Shown here: piece after piece, positions 11,824 through 20,274 of the stretch
Layout: each line of letters opens with the position of its first letter
How positions within the stretch are numbered: position 1 is the stretch's first letter
NCBI GenBank assembly: GCA_964434345.1
Contig: CAYSUY010000001.1
Span: forward strand, 1 to 64,000
Direction of reading: 5' to 3'
Length of the DNA: 64,000 bases
From: CAIOSQ01 sp964434345
GTDB lineage: Bacteria; Pseudomonadota; Alphaproteobacteria; CACIAM-22H2
Notes under the pieces: generated by a model
What the model was told of the DNA's origin: nothing
What the model saw: only the letters and a program-made list of their open reading frames with translations
Databases searched by the model: none
Translations under genes and position numbers: made by a program

Positions 11824-12360
11824 ATGAGCGGAGCACGGCCAGAGCAGGCGCATCTGACGCGCGACAACGATCTGACCAGGACGGCGGACACGAAGCGCGT
11901 GATCGAGGCCATGATCGATGGCCTCAACGACCATCAGATCAACGGCATGGCCGCATTCTTCCACCCGGCGTTCCGCTGGATGGGCAATGCCGGGTGCGGC
12001 ACGAAGAACGGTCTGCGGGAGTTCCAGGAAAACTGGCAGCGTCCCTTCCAGGCGGCTTTTTCCGACAAGGTCGCCATCGACGAGGCGCGCATCTTCCAGG
12101 GCGAATGGGGCGCGTCCTTCGGGGCGCAGCACGCGATCCATTCGGGACCCTTCATGGGGATCCCGGCCACCGGGAAGCGGGTCGAGATCCGCTACATGGA
12201 TTTCTGGAAGGTGGTCGACGGCAAGATCGTCGACAATTGGGTGATGGTCGATTTCCCCCATGTTCTCCGCCAGCTCGGCGTCGACGTCTTCGGCGGCGAA
12301 GGGTGGGAGGCCTTCGATCGCGGCGAGCGGGTCCCGCCGCGTCCCGACCACGACAAGTGA
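11824..12360 (+). CDS. SnoaL-like (NTF2-fold) protein, single domain
   Basis: This 178-residue cytoplasmic protein with a SnoaL/NTF2-like cone fold has no signal peptide. Characteristic elements are the N-terminal helices with IEAMIDGLNDHQINGMAAFFHPAFRWMG and the C-terminal strand region RYMDFWKVVDGKIVDNWVMVDFP. Members include polyketide cyclases, dehydratases and isomerases acting on small ring compounds, but many have unknown substrates. It sits between transporter set 1 and a second, longer SnoaL-like protein; both are probably part of catabolism of the imported compound. The exact reaction cannot be assigned. Confidence 0.8.
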   Translation: MSGARPEQAHLTRDNDLTRTADTKRVIEAMIDGLNDHQINGMAAFFHPAFRWMGNAGCGTKNGLREFQENWQRPFQAAFSDKVAIDEARIFQGEWGASFGAQHAIHSGPFMGIPATGKRVEIRYMDFWKVVDGKIVDNWVMVDFPHVLRQLGVDVFGGEGWEAFDRGERVPPRPDHDK

Positions 12361-12386
12361 CGCCCCCGAAAGCGAAGGATGCGCCG

Positions 12387-13361
12387 ATGCCGATGACCGG
12401 TTTCGACCCGAGATGGAAGGATTTCCCCGACTACATCATCGGGATCACGAAGGAGATCTGGGAGGATCGCGGGATCGCGACCCTTCATCGCTACTATGCC
12501 GAGGACATCGTCGTGCGCTCGCCGAGTTCGGTCGTGCGCGGCAATCGCGGCGTGATCGCCGCGACGATGGCGACCCTCGCGGAGTTCCCGGATCGTACGC
12601 TGCTCGGAGAGGACGTGATCTGGTCCGATCATCCGGAGCATGGGCTTCTGTCGTCCCATCGGCTGCTGTCCACCGCGACGCATGCGCGCGACGGCGTCTA
12701 CGGCAAGGCCACCGGGCGAAAGCTGGTCTACAGGATCGTTGCCGACTGCGCCGCCCGCGACAACCAGATCTACGACGAGTGGCTGATACGCGACCAGGGG
12801 GCGATCGTGCGGCAGCTCGGCCTCGATCCGCGGGCCTATGCGGCCGCGCGGATCGCCGCGGAAGGCGGAGCGGAGCGCTGCGCGCGGCCGTTCTCGCCCG
12901 CGAACGACATTGCGGGCGACTATCGCGGTCGCGGCAACGATCATCCTGTCGGCCAGCGCTATGCGGATCTGCTGGGCCGCCTGATGGATGCGGATTTCGC
13001 CGCGATCCCGCAGGTCTACGATCGTGCCGCACAACTGGAGCATCCCGGTGGCGTCACCGGCCATGGCTGGGCGGATGCGGATGCGTTCTGGCTGGGGCTG
13101 CGGTCGTCCTTCCCGTCTGCGCGGTTCGAGGTGCACCATGTGATCGGCCGCGACGATCCCGGCTTCTCGCCGCGCGCCGCGCTGCGCTGGTCCCTGACCG
13201 GGACCCATGACGGGTGGGGTGCGTTCGGCGCGCCGAGCGGAGCCGATGTCCATGTCATGGGCCTGTCCCATGCGGAATTCGGCCCGTGGGGCCTGCGGCG
13301 CGAATATGTGCTTTACGACGAGACCGCGATCTGGAAGCAGATCGTGATGAAGACGGGTTGA
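12387..13361 (+). CDS. Tandem SnoaL-like (NTF2-fold) protein
   Basis: This 324-residue protein appears to contain two NTF2-like domains. The first spans roughly residues 1-160 (IWEDRGIATLHRYYAEDIVVRSP through YDEWLIRDQGAIVRQLGLDP). The second spans roughly 185-324 (YADLLGRLMDADFAAIPQVYDRAAQLEHPGG is split across its start, ending YVLYDETAIWKQIVM). The start at 12387 (MPMTGFD) is chosen because upstream in-frame residues are an antisense-like extension over the previous gene. It follows the single-domain SnoaL gene by 26 bases. The domain pair resembles a fused homologue of its neighbour, suggesting they act on related intermediates. Function unknown. Confidence 0.75.
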   Translation: MPMTGFDPRWKDFPDYIIGITKEIWEDRGIATLHRYYAEDIVVRSPSSVVRGNRGVIAATMATLAEFPDRTLLGEDVIWSDHPEHGLLSSHRLLSTATHARDGVYGKATGRKLVYRIVADCAARDNQIYDEWLIRDQGAIVRQLGLDPRAYAAARIAAEGGAERCARPFSPANDIAGDYRGRGNDHPVGQRYADLLGRLMDADFAAIPQVYDRAAQLEHPGGVTGHGWADADAFWLGLRSSFPSARFEVHHVIGRDDPGFSPRAALRWSLTGTHDGWGAFGAPSGADVHVMGLSHAEFGPWGLRREYVLYDETAIWKQIVMKTG

Positions 13362-13417
13362 TGCGGACGACGCGGCCGGTGCATCCGGCCGTCAATGACC
13401 ATGACCAGGAGGAAACG

Positions 13418-14737
13418 ATGAAATTTCGACGCAGGACTACGATTCTCGGTGCCGCGGCCATGGCCGCGGCGGCGCTCCATCCATCGGCCGGCCAGGCGCA
13501 GATCGCGCCGGCGCTGTCGCGGGTCAAGACCGGCCGCCCGCATGCCGGCGAGGAGGTCAAGATCCTCTGCGTCGTCGCGACCCAGTTCACCGCGCATCAG
13601 GCGCGCGCGGCCGCGTTCACCGACGCGACCGGGATCAAGGTCAGCTACACCTTCGTGCCCTTCGCCAACATGCGCGAGGCGCTGACCGCCGAGATGGTGG
13701 GGGGCGCCGGCGGCTACGACATGGTCACCGCGATGGACCAGTGGATCCCGTCGCTGACCAACCTGCTCGATCCCATCGATGCGCGGCTCGCAGACAAGAA
13801 GATCGACACGGGCGCCTATCCGGGCGCGTTCCTTGGCGTCGGCCGGGTGGGCGGCAAGCTCTATGGACTGCCGACCCGCGGCCATGTGCAACTCATGTTC
13901 TATCGCAAGGATCTCTTCGCGAAGCATGGTCTGAAGGCGCCGGCGACCTGGGACGACGTCGTTGCCGCGGGCAAGCTTCTCCAGGAGAAGGAAAACATCG
14001 CGGGCATCGCGCTGCCCTACGGCAAGAACAACGGCCAGAACCTGATGGTCTGGTACAATTTCCTGTGGGGTCGCGGCGCGGACGTCTTCGACGCGCAGGG
14101 CATGCCGGCCTTCGCGTCCGAAGCCGGGCTCAAGGCGACGCAGGACTACATCGACATGCTGCGGACCCACAAGATCACCCCGCCGGCTGCCGTGTCCTTC
14201 ACGGAACAGGATGCGGTCAACTCCATGCGCGGCGGCAATTCGGCGATGGTGCCGGTGTGGTGGTGGGTGCGCGGTGGTCTGCTCGATCCCAAGGTCTCGA
14301 AACTGACCGAGGATCAGGTCGGGGCCGCGCCGCTGCCGAATTTCGGCGCGGGCGCGCGCTCCACCTACATCAACTGCTGGATCTACGGACTGACCGGACG
14401 GTCGCGCCGCAAGGACGCCGCGATGGAGTATCTCTCCTACGTCACGCATCCGGCGATCGAGCGCGACATCCTGCTCGATCCGAAGGAAAGCGACGTGGTG
14501 GCGGTGCAGACCTCGAACATGCTCGATCCGGACGTGAACCGGCGTTTCGGCGGGATCCACGAGATGGCCGCGCAGGCGTTGCAGAACACCAAGGCCGTGC
14601 CCTACTCGGCCGACTGGCCCCAGATGATGGAGGCGATCGAGACCGCCATGTCCGAGGCCGCGTCGGGCGCGAAGTCGGTTCCGGACGCCTTCAAGGGCGC
14701 CGAGGCGGCTGTCCGTCGAATCGCGCGTCGCGGGTGA
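13418..14737 (+). CDS. Extracellular solute-binding protein of sugar ABC transporter, set 2
   Basis: This 439-residue family-1 binding protein has an arginine-rich signal peptide (MKFRRRTTILGAAAMAAAA, cleavage near GQA), compatible with Tat or Sec export. AGGAGGAAACG lies directly before the ATG. The mature part reads like CUT1 binding proteins (VSYTFVPFANMREALTAEMVGGAGGYDM; FYRKDLFAKHGLKAPATWDD). It begins the second transporter set in the same cluster. It has no ATPase gene of its own nearby, so it must rely on the one at 7524 or on one elsewhere. Confidence 0.92.
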   Translation: MKFRRRTTILGAAAMAAAALHPSAGQAQIAPALSRVKTGRPHAGEEVKILCVVATQFTAHQARAAAFTDATGIKVSYTFVPFANMREALTAEMVGGAGGYDMVTAMDQWIPSLTNLLDPIDARLADKKIDTGAYPGAFLGVGRVGGKLYGLPTRGHVQLMFYRKDLFAKHGLKAPATWDDVVAAGKLLQEKENIAGIALPYGKNNGQNLMVWYNFLWGRGADVFDAQGMPAFASEAGLKATQDYIDMLRTHKITPPAAVSFTEQDAVNSMRGGNSAMVPVWWWVRGGLLDPKVSKLTEDQVGAAPLPNFGAGARSTYINCWIYGLTGRSRRKDAAMEYLSYVTHPAIERDILLDPKESDVVAVQTSNMLDPDVNRRFGGIHEMAAQALQNTKAVPYSADWPQMMEAIETAMSEAASGAKSVPDAFKGAEAAVRRIARRG

Positions 14738-14792
14738 CGAGGGTGCGCCGGGACCGGTCATCGCCGGTCCCGGCTGCGCCGGAGCGCGGGGC

Positions 14793-15677
14793 ATGAAGGA
14801 CCGGGTCGTCAAATATCTGCTGATCCTGCCAGCGGGTTTCGTCGTCGTGGGGACCACGATCTGGCCGCTCGCGTCGGCCCTGATCGCGAGTTTTCGTGAC
14901 TGGCGTCTGAAGCGCTCGCCATTGCCGGGGCGGTTCGTCGGCCTGGACAACTACGTGTTCGCCTTCGAGGAGCCGGAATTCATCAACGCGCTGAAGGTCA
15001 CGGCGTGGTTCGTGGCGATCGACGTCGTGCTGACGCTGGCGTTGGCGCTCGGGCTCGCGCTGCTGCTGCGGCGCGCCGGTTTCCTGCAGAGCCTGACCAA
15101 GGCGGTGCTGATCATCCCCTTCGCGATGAGTCCCGCCCTCATCGGCGTGTCCTTCCGCTTCATGTTCAACGGCGAGCACGGCGTGATCGCAAAGGGGCTG
15201 GGCGCCTTCGTTCCCGGCCTTGCCGACGTGATCTGGCTCGCCCATCCGGTCTTCGCGCTGCTCGCCCTCGTATTCTCCGATGTCTGGCACTGGTTCCCTT
15301 ACATGACGCTCGTCATTCTCGGGGGACTGGCGGCGATCCCGGGGGAAACCGAGGAGGCGGCGCGCATCGACGGCGCAAGCGAGGGGCAGGTGCTGCGCCA
15401 TGTCGTCCTGCCGCAACTCTCCGGCGTGCTTGCGGTCGTCGCGGTCCTCAAGACCATCTTCGCGCTCAAGATGTTCGACCAGGTCGTGACCCTCACCGGC
15501 GGCGGCCCCGGGATCTCCACCCAGACCCTCGCCCACTACATCTTCACGATCGGGTTCGTGCACTACGACATGGGCCTGGCTTCGGCACTCGCCTGGATGC
15601 TGACGATCGTGCTCGGCGTCGTCGGCGCGTTCTATCTGCGCCTCATCCTGCCGGGCGGGCGGGGCGCCCATGGCTGA
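14793..15677 (+). CDS. Sugar ABC transporter permease, MalF-like, set 2
   Basis: This 294-residue inner-membrane permease starts with a transmembrane helix (YLLILPAGFVVVGTTIWPLASALIASF) and has about six helices. The EAA motif reads ETEEAARIDGASEGQVLRHVVLPQLSG, followed by LTGGGPGISTQTLAHYIF, a classic MalF-type segment. It lacks the long cysteine-containing loop of the set 1 counterpart. Its 3' end overlaps the next permease by 8 bases, indicating coupled translation. Confidence 0.94.
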   Translation: MKDRVVKYLLILPAGFVVVGTTIWPLASALIASFRDWRLKRSPLPGRFVGLDNYVFAFEEPEFINALKVTAWFVAIDVVLTLALALGLALLLRRAGFLQSLTKAVLIIPFAMSPALIGVSFRFMFNGEHGVIAKGLGAFVPGLADVIWLAHPVFALLALVFSDVWHWFPYMTLVILGGLAAIPGETEEAARIDGASEGQVLRHVVLPQLSGVLAVVAVLKTIFALKMFDQVVTLTGGGPGISTQTLAHYIFTIGFVHYDMGLASALAWMLTIVLGVVGAFYLRLILPGGRGAHG

Positions 15678-16503
15678 GCGACGCGCATCCTGGGGCGCGG
15701 TGGGGCGTGTCGCCGCCGCGACGGCCTTGCTGCTCGTCTTCGCGCTCATCGTCTTCCCGGTCGCGTGGCTCGTGCTCACGGCCTTCAAGCTTCCGCGCGA
15801 CGTCTACGAGATCAAATGGCTGTTCGACCCGACCGTCGAGAATTTCCTGATCATCTTCCAGTCGCCCTGGCATCTCGGCAGGCGGATCCTCAACAGCGCG
15901 GTCGTCGCGGCGACGACGGTGGGGATCGCCATCCCCGTCGCGGCGCTCGCCGCCTATTCCTTCTCGCGCTTCGACTTCCTCCTCAAACGCGGGTTGTTCT
16001 ACGCGATCCTCGCCACGCAATTCGTGCCCGCGGTCGTGATCATCCTTCCGTTCTACCTGATGTTCCGTGATCTCGGCCTGCTCGACACGCGGAGCGGACT
16101 CGTCATCGTCAACCTCGCGATCGTGACGCCCTTCGCGGTCTGGATGCTCAAGGGATTCTTCGACGCGGTGCCCGTGGAATGCGACGAGGCGGCGCTGATC
16201 GACGGCGCCTCCCGGCTCGCGATCATCCGCCTCGTCGTCGTTCCGATGGCGTGGCCCGGCGTGATCGTAGCGGCGGTGTTCTGCTTCATCCTGGCCTGGA
16301 ACGAGTTCATCTTCGCGTTGATCCTGACCCGCAACGACGCGGTCACGCTCCAGGTCGGACTCGCGAGTTTCCGGACCGAGCGCGGCGACGTCTGGGAACT
16401 GATGGCCGCCGCCGGGATCCTCATCACCATTCCCGCGGCCATCGCGGCGACCCTGATCCAGAAGCATTTCGTGAGCGGCCTGACCGGCGGGGCTGTGAAG
16501 TGA
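15670..16503 (+). CDS. Sugar ABC transporter permease, MalG-like, set 2
   Basis: This 277-residue permease has about six transmembrane helices and an EAA loop reading ECDEAALIDGASRLAIIRLVVVPMAWPG. It ends in IQKHFVSGLTGGAVK, the usual MalG-type C-terminus. It forms the heterodimeric channel with the overlapping MalF-like subunit. Genes encoding likely catabolic enzymes follow after 38 bases, so the second set is probably expressed with them. Confidence 0.94.
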   Translation: MAERRASWGAVGRVAAATALLLVFALIVFPVAWLVLTAFKLPRDVYEIKWLFDPTVENFLIIFQSPWHLGRRILNSAVVAATTVGIAIPVAALAAYSFSRFDFLLKRGLFYAILATQFVPAVVIILPFYLMFRDLGLLDTRSGLVIVNLAIVTPFAVWMLKGFFDAVPVECDEAALIDGASRLAIIRLVVVPMAWPGVIVAAVFCFILAWNEFIFALILTRNDAVTLQVGLASFRTERGDVWELMAAAGILITIPAAIAATLIQKHFVSGLTGGAVK

Positions 16504-16541
16504 ATTCCCGCGACGCAGGATACGCAGAGAGAGGACGGACC

Positions 16542-17513
16542 ATGTTCGACATCGCCAGCCGCATCGTGCGCTACGGGGATCTCAGGCCTTGCCGTACCGC
16601 GTTCATCGATGCGCACACGCCGGGATCGGACCAGAAGGAGAATTTCTCGATCATCGGTGCCGGTGTCTCCGAATCCGCCGACCAGCACGTGCATATCCGG
16701 GCCACCCCTGGCTTCAACATCGGTGCGGCGGGGCAACCGCCGAAGTGCCGGAACAGCCTGCATTCGCATCGCACTGCCGAGGTGTTCTTCGTCCTCAAGG
16801 GGCGCTGGCGCTTCTTCTGGGGACGCTGGGGACGCGCCGGCGAAGTGGTGCTCGAGGAGGGGGACATCTTCAACATCCCGACGGGGATCTTTCGCGGGTT
16901 CGAGAATGTCGGCACCGATTACGGGATGATCATGTCGATCCTCGGCGGCGACGATGCAGGCGGCGGCGTGATCTGGGCGCCGCAGGTGATCGAGGACGCG
17001 CGCGCGCACGGGCTGGTTCTCGGGGCGAACGGACAACTCTACGACACCAGGAAGGGCGAGACCCTGCCGCCCGGCATCGCGCCGATGCCCGTTCTGACCG
17101 AGGCCGAGCTTGCCGCCTTCCCGGAGACGCCGGTCGATCAGGTCGTGCGGGCCCATGTGGCGCGCTACTGGGATCTGATGGCCCTCGCGGCGCGCCGGCC
17201 GGCCAAGGTCATCGCCGCCGACGGTGTGCTGCGCGATCGTCCTGGCTTCGAGGTGGAGCTGATCACCCGCGGATCGCTTGCCGAGACGCCCTACGCGACT
17301 TCGCGTCACGAGGTCCTGATGGCCATGCGCGGGCATTGGCGTCTGTCCTGGGAGGGCGGAGAGACGGTGCTGGCTCCCGGCGACATCTGCGCCGTGCCGC
17401 CCGACTTCCGCCACGCCCTCGCGCCGTCGATGACAGGCGAGGCCAGCCTCTACCGCGTGACGAATACCGACGATCCCGCCGGCGCGACCGGCCGCCTGCT
17501 GGGAGACGCATGA
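16542..17513 (+). CDS. Bicupin protein
   Basis: This 323-residue protein has two cupin barrels. The first has HSHRTAEVFFVLKGRW and EEGDIFNIPTGIFRGFEN, so it carries a histidine/glutamate metal-site signature. The second has SRHEVLMAMRGHWRLSW and APGDICAVPPDFRHAL and retains fewer obvious metal ligands. Bicupins include gentisate- and other ring-cleavage dioxygenases as well as sugar isomerases and decarboxylases. The position directly after transporter set 2 and 1 base before the MetE-like gene argues for a catabolic role. Start 16542 follows AGAGAGGACGGACC. The substrate is not deducible. Confidence 0.8.
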   Translation: MFDIASRIVRYGDLRPCRTAFIDAHTPGSDQKENFSIIGAGVSESADQHVHIRATPGFNIGAAGQPPKCRNSLHSHRTAEVFFVLKGRWRFFWGRWGRAGEVVLEEGDIFNIPTGIFRGFENVGTDYGMIMSILGGDDAGGGVIWAPQVIEDARAHGLVLGANGQLYDTRKGETLPPGIAPMPVLTEAELAAFPETPVDQVVRAHVARYWDLMALAARRPAKVIAADGVLRDRPGFEVELITRGSLAETPYATSRHEVLMAMRGHWRLSWEGGETVLAPGDICAVPPDFRHALAPSMTGEASLYRVTNTDDPAGATGRLLGDA

Positions 17514-17514
17514 C

Positions 17515-18654
17515 ATGACCGAGATCCTCACCACCCATGTCGGATCCCTCCCGCGCGGCGGGCAGGTCGCGGATCTGCTCTTCGGGCGCGAGAAGGGTCT
17601 GCCGTTCGACGCCGTCGCGTATGACGGCATCATGGTCGAGGCGACGCGCGAGATCCTGGCGCGGCAACGCGCCGCCGATGTCGACATCCCCTCCGATGGC
17701 GAGACGTCGAAGATCTCCTACGCGACCTACATCAAGGATCGGTTGACCGGCTTCGACGGCGATTCTCCCCGCCGGCCACCCCAGGACCTCGACGATTATC
17801 CGGTGTTCCGCGACCGTCTCGCGCGCGCCGGCGGCACGCCCAGCTATCGCCGGCCGCGCTGCGTCGGGCCGATCACGGTCAAGACGCTCGAACCGCTCGA
17901 GAAGGACATTGCGGCGATGAAGGCCGCGATGGCGGCGGCCGGCTACGAGACCGGCTTCATGAACGCGGCCAGCCCCGGCGTGATCGCGCTGTTCCAACCG
18001 TCGGACTACCACGCGAGTCTCGACGCCTATCTTGCCGACCTCGCCGCCGCGATGCGCCGGGAATACGAGGCGATCGTCGCCGCCGGCCTGATCTTGCAGA
18101 TCGACGCCCCCGATCTCGGCCTCGGGCGCCACATGATGTATCGCGACCTCGACGAGGCGGCCTTCCTGCGCCGCGCCGCGCTGCATGTCGAGGCGATCAA
18201 CGAGGCGCTGCGCAACGTGCCGCGCGACCGGGTGCGCATGCATGTCTGCTGGGGCAATTACGAAGGACCGCATACGCGGGACATCGCCCTCAAGTCGCTG
18301 CTGCCGGTGATCCTGGCGGCGAAGCCCGGCGCGCTGCTGTTCGAAGGTGCCAATCCGCGCCATGCCCATGAATGGAGCGTCTGGCGGGAGGCGCGCATCC
18401 CGGATGATCTGGTCCTGATCCCCGGCTGCATCGACTCCACCACCAATTTCGTCGAGCATCCGGAACTCGTGGCGGAGCGGCTCGAACGCTATGCGCAGAC
18501 GGTGGGCGCCGACCGGGTCGTCGCAGGAACGGATTGCGGATTTTCGACCTTCGCCGGTTACGGTGTCATCGATCCGGACATCTGCTGGACCAAGCTCCGC
18601 AGCCTCAAGCAGGGTGCAGCGATCGCCTCCGCGCGTCTGAGATCGAGGCGCTAG
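17515..18654 (+). CDS. MetE C-terminal-like / epoxyalkane:coenzyme M transferase-like zinc enzyme
   Basis: This 379-residue protein resembles the C-terminal catalytic half of cobalamin-independent methionine synthase, beginning with TTHVGSLPRG. The zinc ligands of that family are conserved: H243 and C245 (MHVCWGNYEGPH), E277 (LFEGANPRH) and C341 (GTDCGFSTF). It lacks the N-terminal MetE half, so full methionine synthase activity is not expected. Stand-alone relatives activate thiols for alkyl transfer, as in epoxyalkane:coenzyme M transferase, or are uncharacterised. It lies in a catabolic operon, one base after the bicupin stop codon. This suggests zinc-thiolate chemistry on the imported compound; that is inference. 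Confidence 0.85.
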   Translation: MTEILTTHVGSLPRGGQVADLLFGREKGLPFDAVAYDGIMVEATREILARQRAADVDIPSDGETSKISYATYIKDRLTGFDGDSPRRPPQDLDDYPVFRDRLARAGGTPSYRRPRCVGPITVKTLEPLEKDIAAMKAAMAAAGYETGFMNAASPGVIALFQPSDYHASLDAYLADLAAAMRREYEAIVAAGLILQIDAPDLGLGRHMMYRDLDEAAFLRRAALHVEAINEALRNVPRDRVRMHVCWGNYEGPHTRDIALKSLLPVILAAKPGALLFEGANPRHAHEWSVWREARIPDDLVLIPGCIDSTTNFVEHPELVAERLERYAQTVGADRVVAGTDCGFSTFAGYGVIDPDICWTKLRSLKQGAAIASARLRSRR

Positions 18655-18659
18655 CCCAG

Positions 18660-18679
18660 GCGAGGTCCGGCGACCTCGC
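18660..18679 (+). terminator. Small GC-rich hairpin after the MetE-like gene
   Basis: GCGAGGTC-CGGC-GACCTCGC forms a perfect 8-bp stem just after the stop codon at 18654. There is no T-run, so intrinsic termination is doubtful. It may be a Rho-assisted stop or an mRNA 3'-end stabiliser before the nicotinamidase-like gene. Confidence 0.35.
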
Positions 18680-18751
18680 CGCGAGCGCCTGCATTGTCGA
18701 CACAGGCATGTCCGCCGTAAACTCGCACCGGGGATCAGGACGAGGGCGGCC

Positions 18752-19456
18752 ATGATGGGCAGGCGGGTGTTACTTGGCGGAGCGGCTGCGAGCGTCGCTG
18801 CTGCGGCGGCGGCGCAGGAGGCATCCTTGCGTCCAGGCTTTGCGGACGCGCTGCTGGTCGTCGACGTGCAGAATTGCTTCATGCCCGGCGGCAGCCTCGC
18901 GGTGCCGCGCGGCGACGAGGTCGTGCCGGTGATCAACGCGATCGCCGGCCGCTTCCGCATCGTCGTGCTGACGCAGGACTGGCATACGCCGGGCCATGCC
19001 TCCTTCGCATCCGCGCATCCCGGCAAGCAGCCCTTCGACGTCGTCCGGCTGTCCTACGGCAACCAGGTCCTGTGGCCGGATCACTGCATCCAGGGCACGC
19101 CCGGTGCCGAGTTCCACAAGGATCTACACGTCCCGCAGGCGCAGCTTGTGTTGCGCAAGGGCTACAACGCGAAGATCGACAGCTACTCCGCCTTCCTCGA
19201 GGCCGACCGGCGCACCAAGACGGGCCTCGAGGCCTGGCTGAAGGCCAAGGGCATCAAGCGGGTCTTCTGCTGCGGTCTCGCGACGGATTTCTGCGTCGCC
19301 TGGACCGCACTGGATGCGCGCCGACTCGGTTTCGAGGCCGTCGTCATCGAGGATGCCTGCCGCGCCATCGACCTCGATGGCTCGCTCGCCAAGGCCTGGG
19401 CGGCCATGGCGAAGGCCGGCGTGGAGCGCGCCCAGTCGGCGCTGCTCGGAACCTGA
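18752..19456 (+). CDS. Nicotinamidase/pyrazinamidase-like cysteine hydrolase, apparently exported
   Basis: This 234-residue isochorismatase-fold amidase has the PncA catalytic triad D38 (VVDVQNCF), K136 (LRKGYNAKIDSYSAF) and C181 (GLATDFCVAWTAL). The metal ligands D76 and H78 (QDWHTPGH) and H111 (WPDHC) are present. PncA normally hydrolyses nicotinamide to nicotinate in the cytoplasm. Here residues 1-22 (MMGRRVLLGGAAASVAAAAAAQ) look like a Tat-type signal peptide, suggesting a periplasmic enzyme. A downstream start was considered, but no good methionine exists before the catalytic domain. It follows the catabolic cluster by 97 bases; a role on a related amide is possible. Confidence 0.85.
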   Translation: MMGRRVLLGGAAASVAAAAAAQEASLRPGFADALLVVDVQNCFMPGGSLAVPRGDEVVPVINAIAGRFRIVVLTQDWHTPGHASFASAHPGKQPFDVVRLSYGNQVLWPDHCIQGTPGAEFHKDLHVPQAQLVLRKGYNAKIDSYSAFLEADRRTKTGLEAWLKAKGIKRVFCCGLATDFCVAWTALDARRLGFEAVVIEDACRAIDLDGSLAKAWAAMAKAGVERAQSALLGT

Positions 19457-19478
19457 CACGAGATCCCTGGAGGCCCCG

Positions 19479-20258
19479 ATGCAAGATCCCTCGCGATTGC
19501 TGCGCCTGGACGGCGAGGTCGCCATCGTGACCGGTGGTGCCCGCGGCATCGGCGCCGCGGCCTCGGCTCTGCTGGCGGCGGCCGGCGCCACGGTCGTCGT
19601 CGCGGATCGCGACGAGCCGGCGGCGCGCGCCCATGCCGACGATCTGCGTGGTCAGGGCCTGGCCGCCCATGCCGCGGGCCTCGACGTCACCGACGAGGCG
19701 TCGGTTGCCGCCACCTTCGGCGCCGTGCGCGCCACCCATGGTCGCCTCGACATCCTGGTCAACAACGCGGGCATCGCGCTGCGCCGGCCCACGGTCGAAC
19801 TTGCGCGCGCGGATTGGGACAAGGTGGTCGCAGTGAACCTGACGGGCGTGTTCCTCTGCGCCCAGGCGGCCGCGCGGATCATGCTCGCCGATGCCGCCGC
19901 TGGCCGGATCGTGAACACCGCGTCGATCATGGGGCTGTCGGGAGGCGGGCTGTATCCCAACATCTCCTATCAGGCGACAAAGGGCGCGGTCGTCAACCTG
20001 ACCCGCGCGCTTGCGGTGGAGTGGGCGGCGAACGGCATCCGCGTGAACGCGGTCGCGCCGACCTGGGTGAAAACGGAGCTTACCCGCCCCCTCTTCGAAA
20101 GCGCTGACCTGCGCGCACGCATGGAGGCGGTGACGCCGCTGGGCCGTTTCCCGGATCCCGAGGACGTCGCGGCATCGATCCTGTTCCTGGCGAGCCGCGC
20201 CTCTTCCCTCGTCACCGGACATGTGCTGGCGGTCGACGGGGGCTTCCTCGCGCAGTGA
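19479..20258 (+). CDS. SDR-family NAD(P)-dependent oxidoreductase
   Basis: This 259-residue classical short-chain dehydrogenase has the nucleotide-binding motif TGGARGIG, then NNAG. The Ser-Tyr-Lys catalytic set lies in NTASIMGLSGGGLYPNISYQATKGA. It ends with GHVLAVDGGF. Start 19479 (MQDPSRLLRLDGEVAIVTGG) is preceded by CTGGAGGCC, a good ribosome-binding site. It is the last plus-strand gene of the cluster that starts with the ABC ATPase. It probably oxidises or reduces a hydroxy/keto intermediate of the imported compound; FabG-like fatty acid synthesis is less likely given the context. Confidence 0.9.
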   Translation: MQDPSRLLRLDGEVAIVTGGARGIGAAASALLAAAGATVVVADRDEPAARAHADDLRGQGLAAHAAGLDVTDEASVAATFGAVRATHGRLDILVNNAGIALRRPTVELARADWDKVVAVNLTGVFLCAQAAARIMLADAAAGRIVNTASIMGLSGGGLYPNISYQATKGAVVNLTRALAVEWAANGIRVNAVAPTWVKTELTRPLFESADLRARMEAVTPLGRFPDPEDVAASILFLASRASSLVTGHVLAVDGGFLAQ

Positions 20259-20274
20259 CCGGCCTGGTCCCGGC

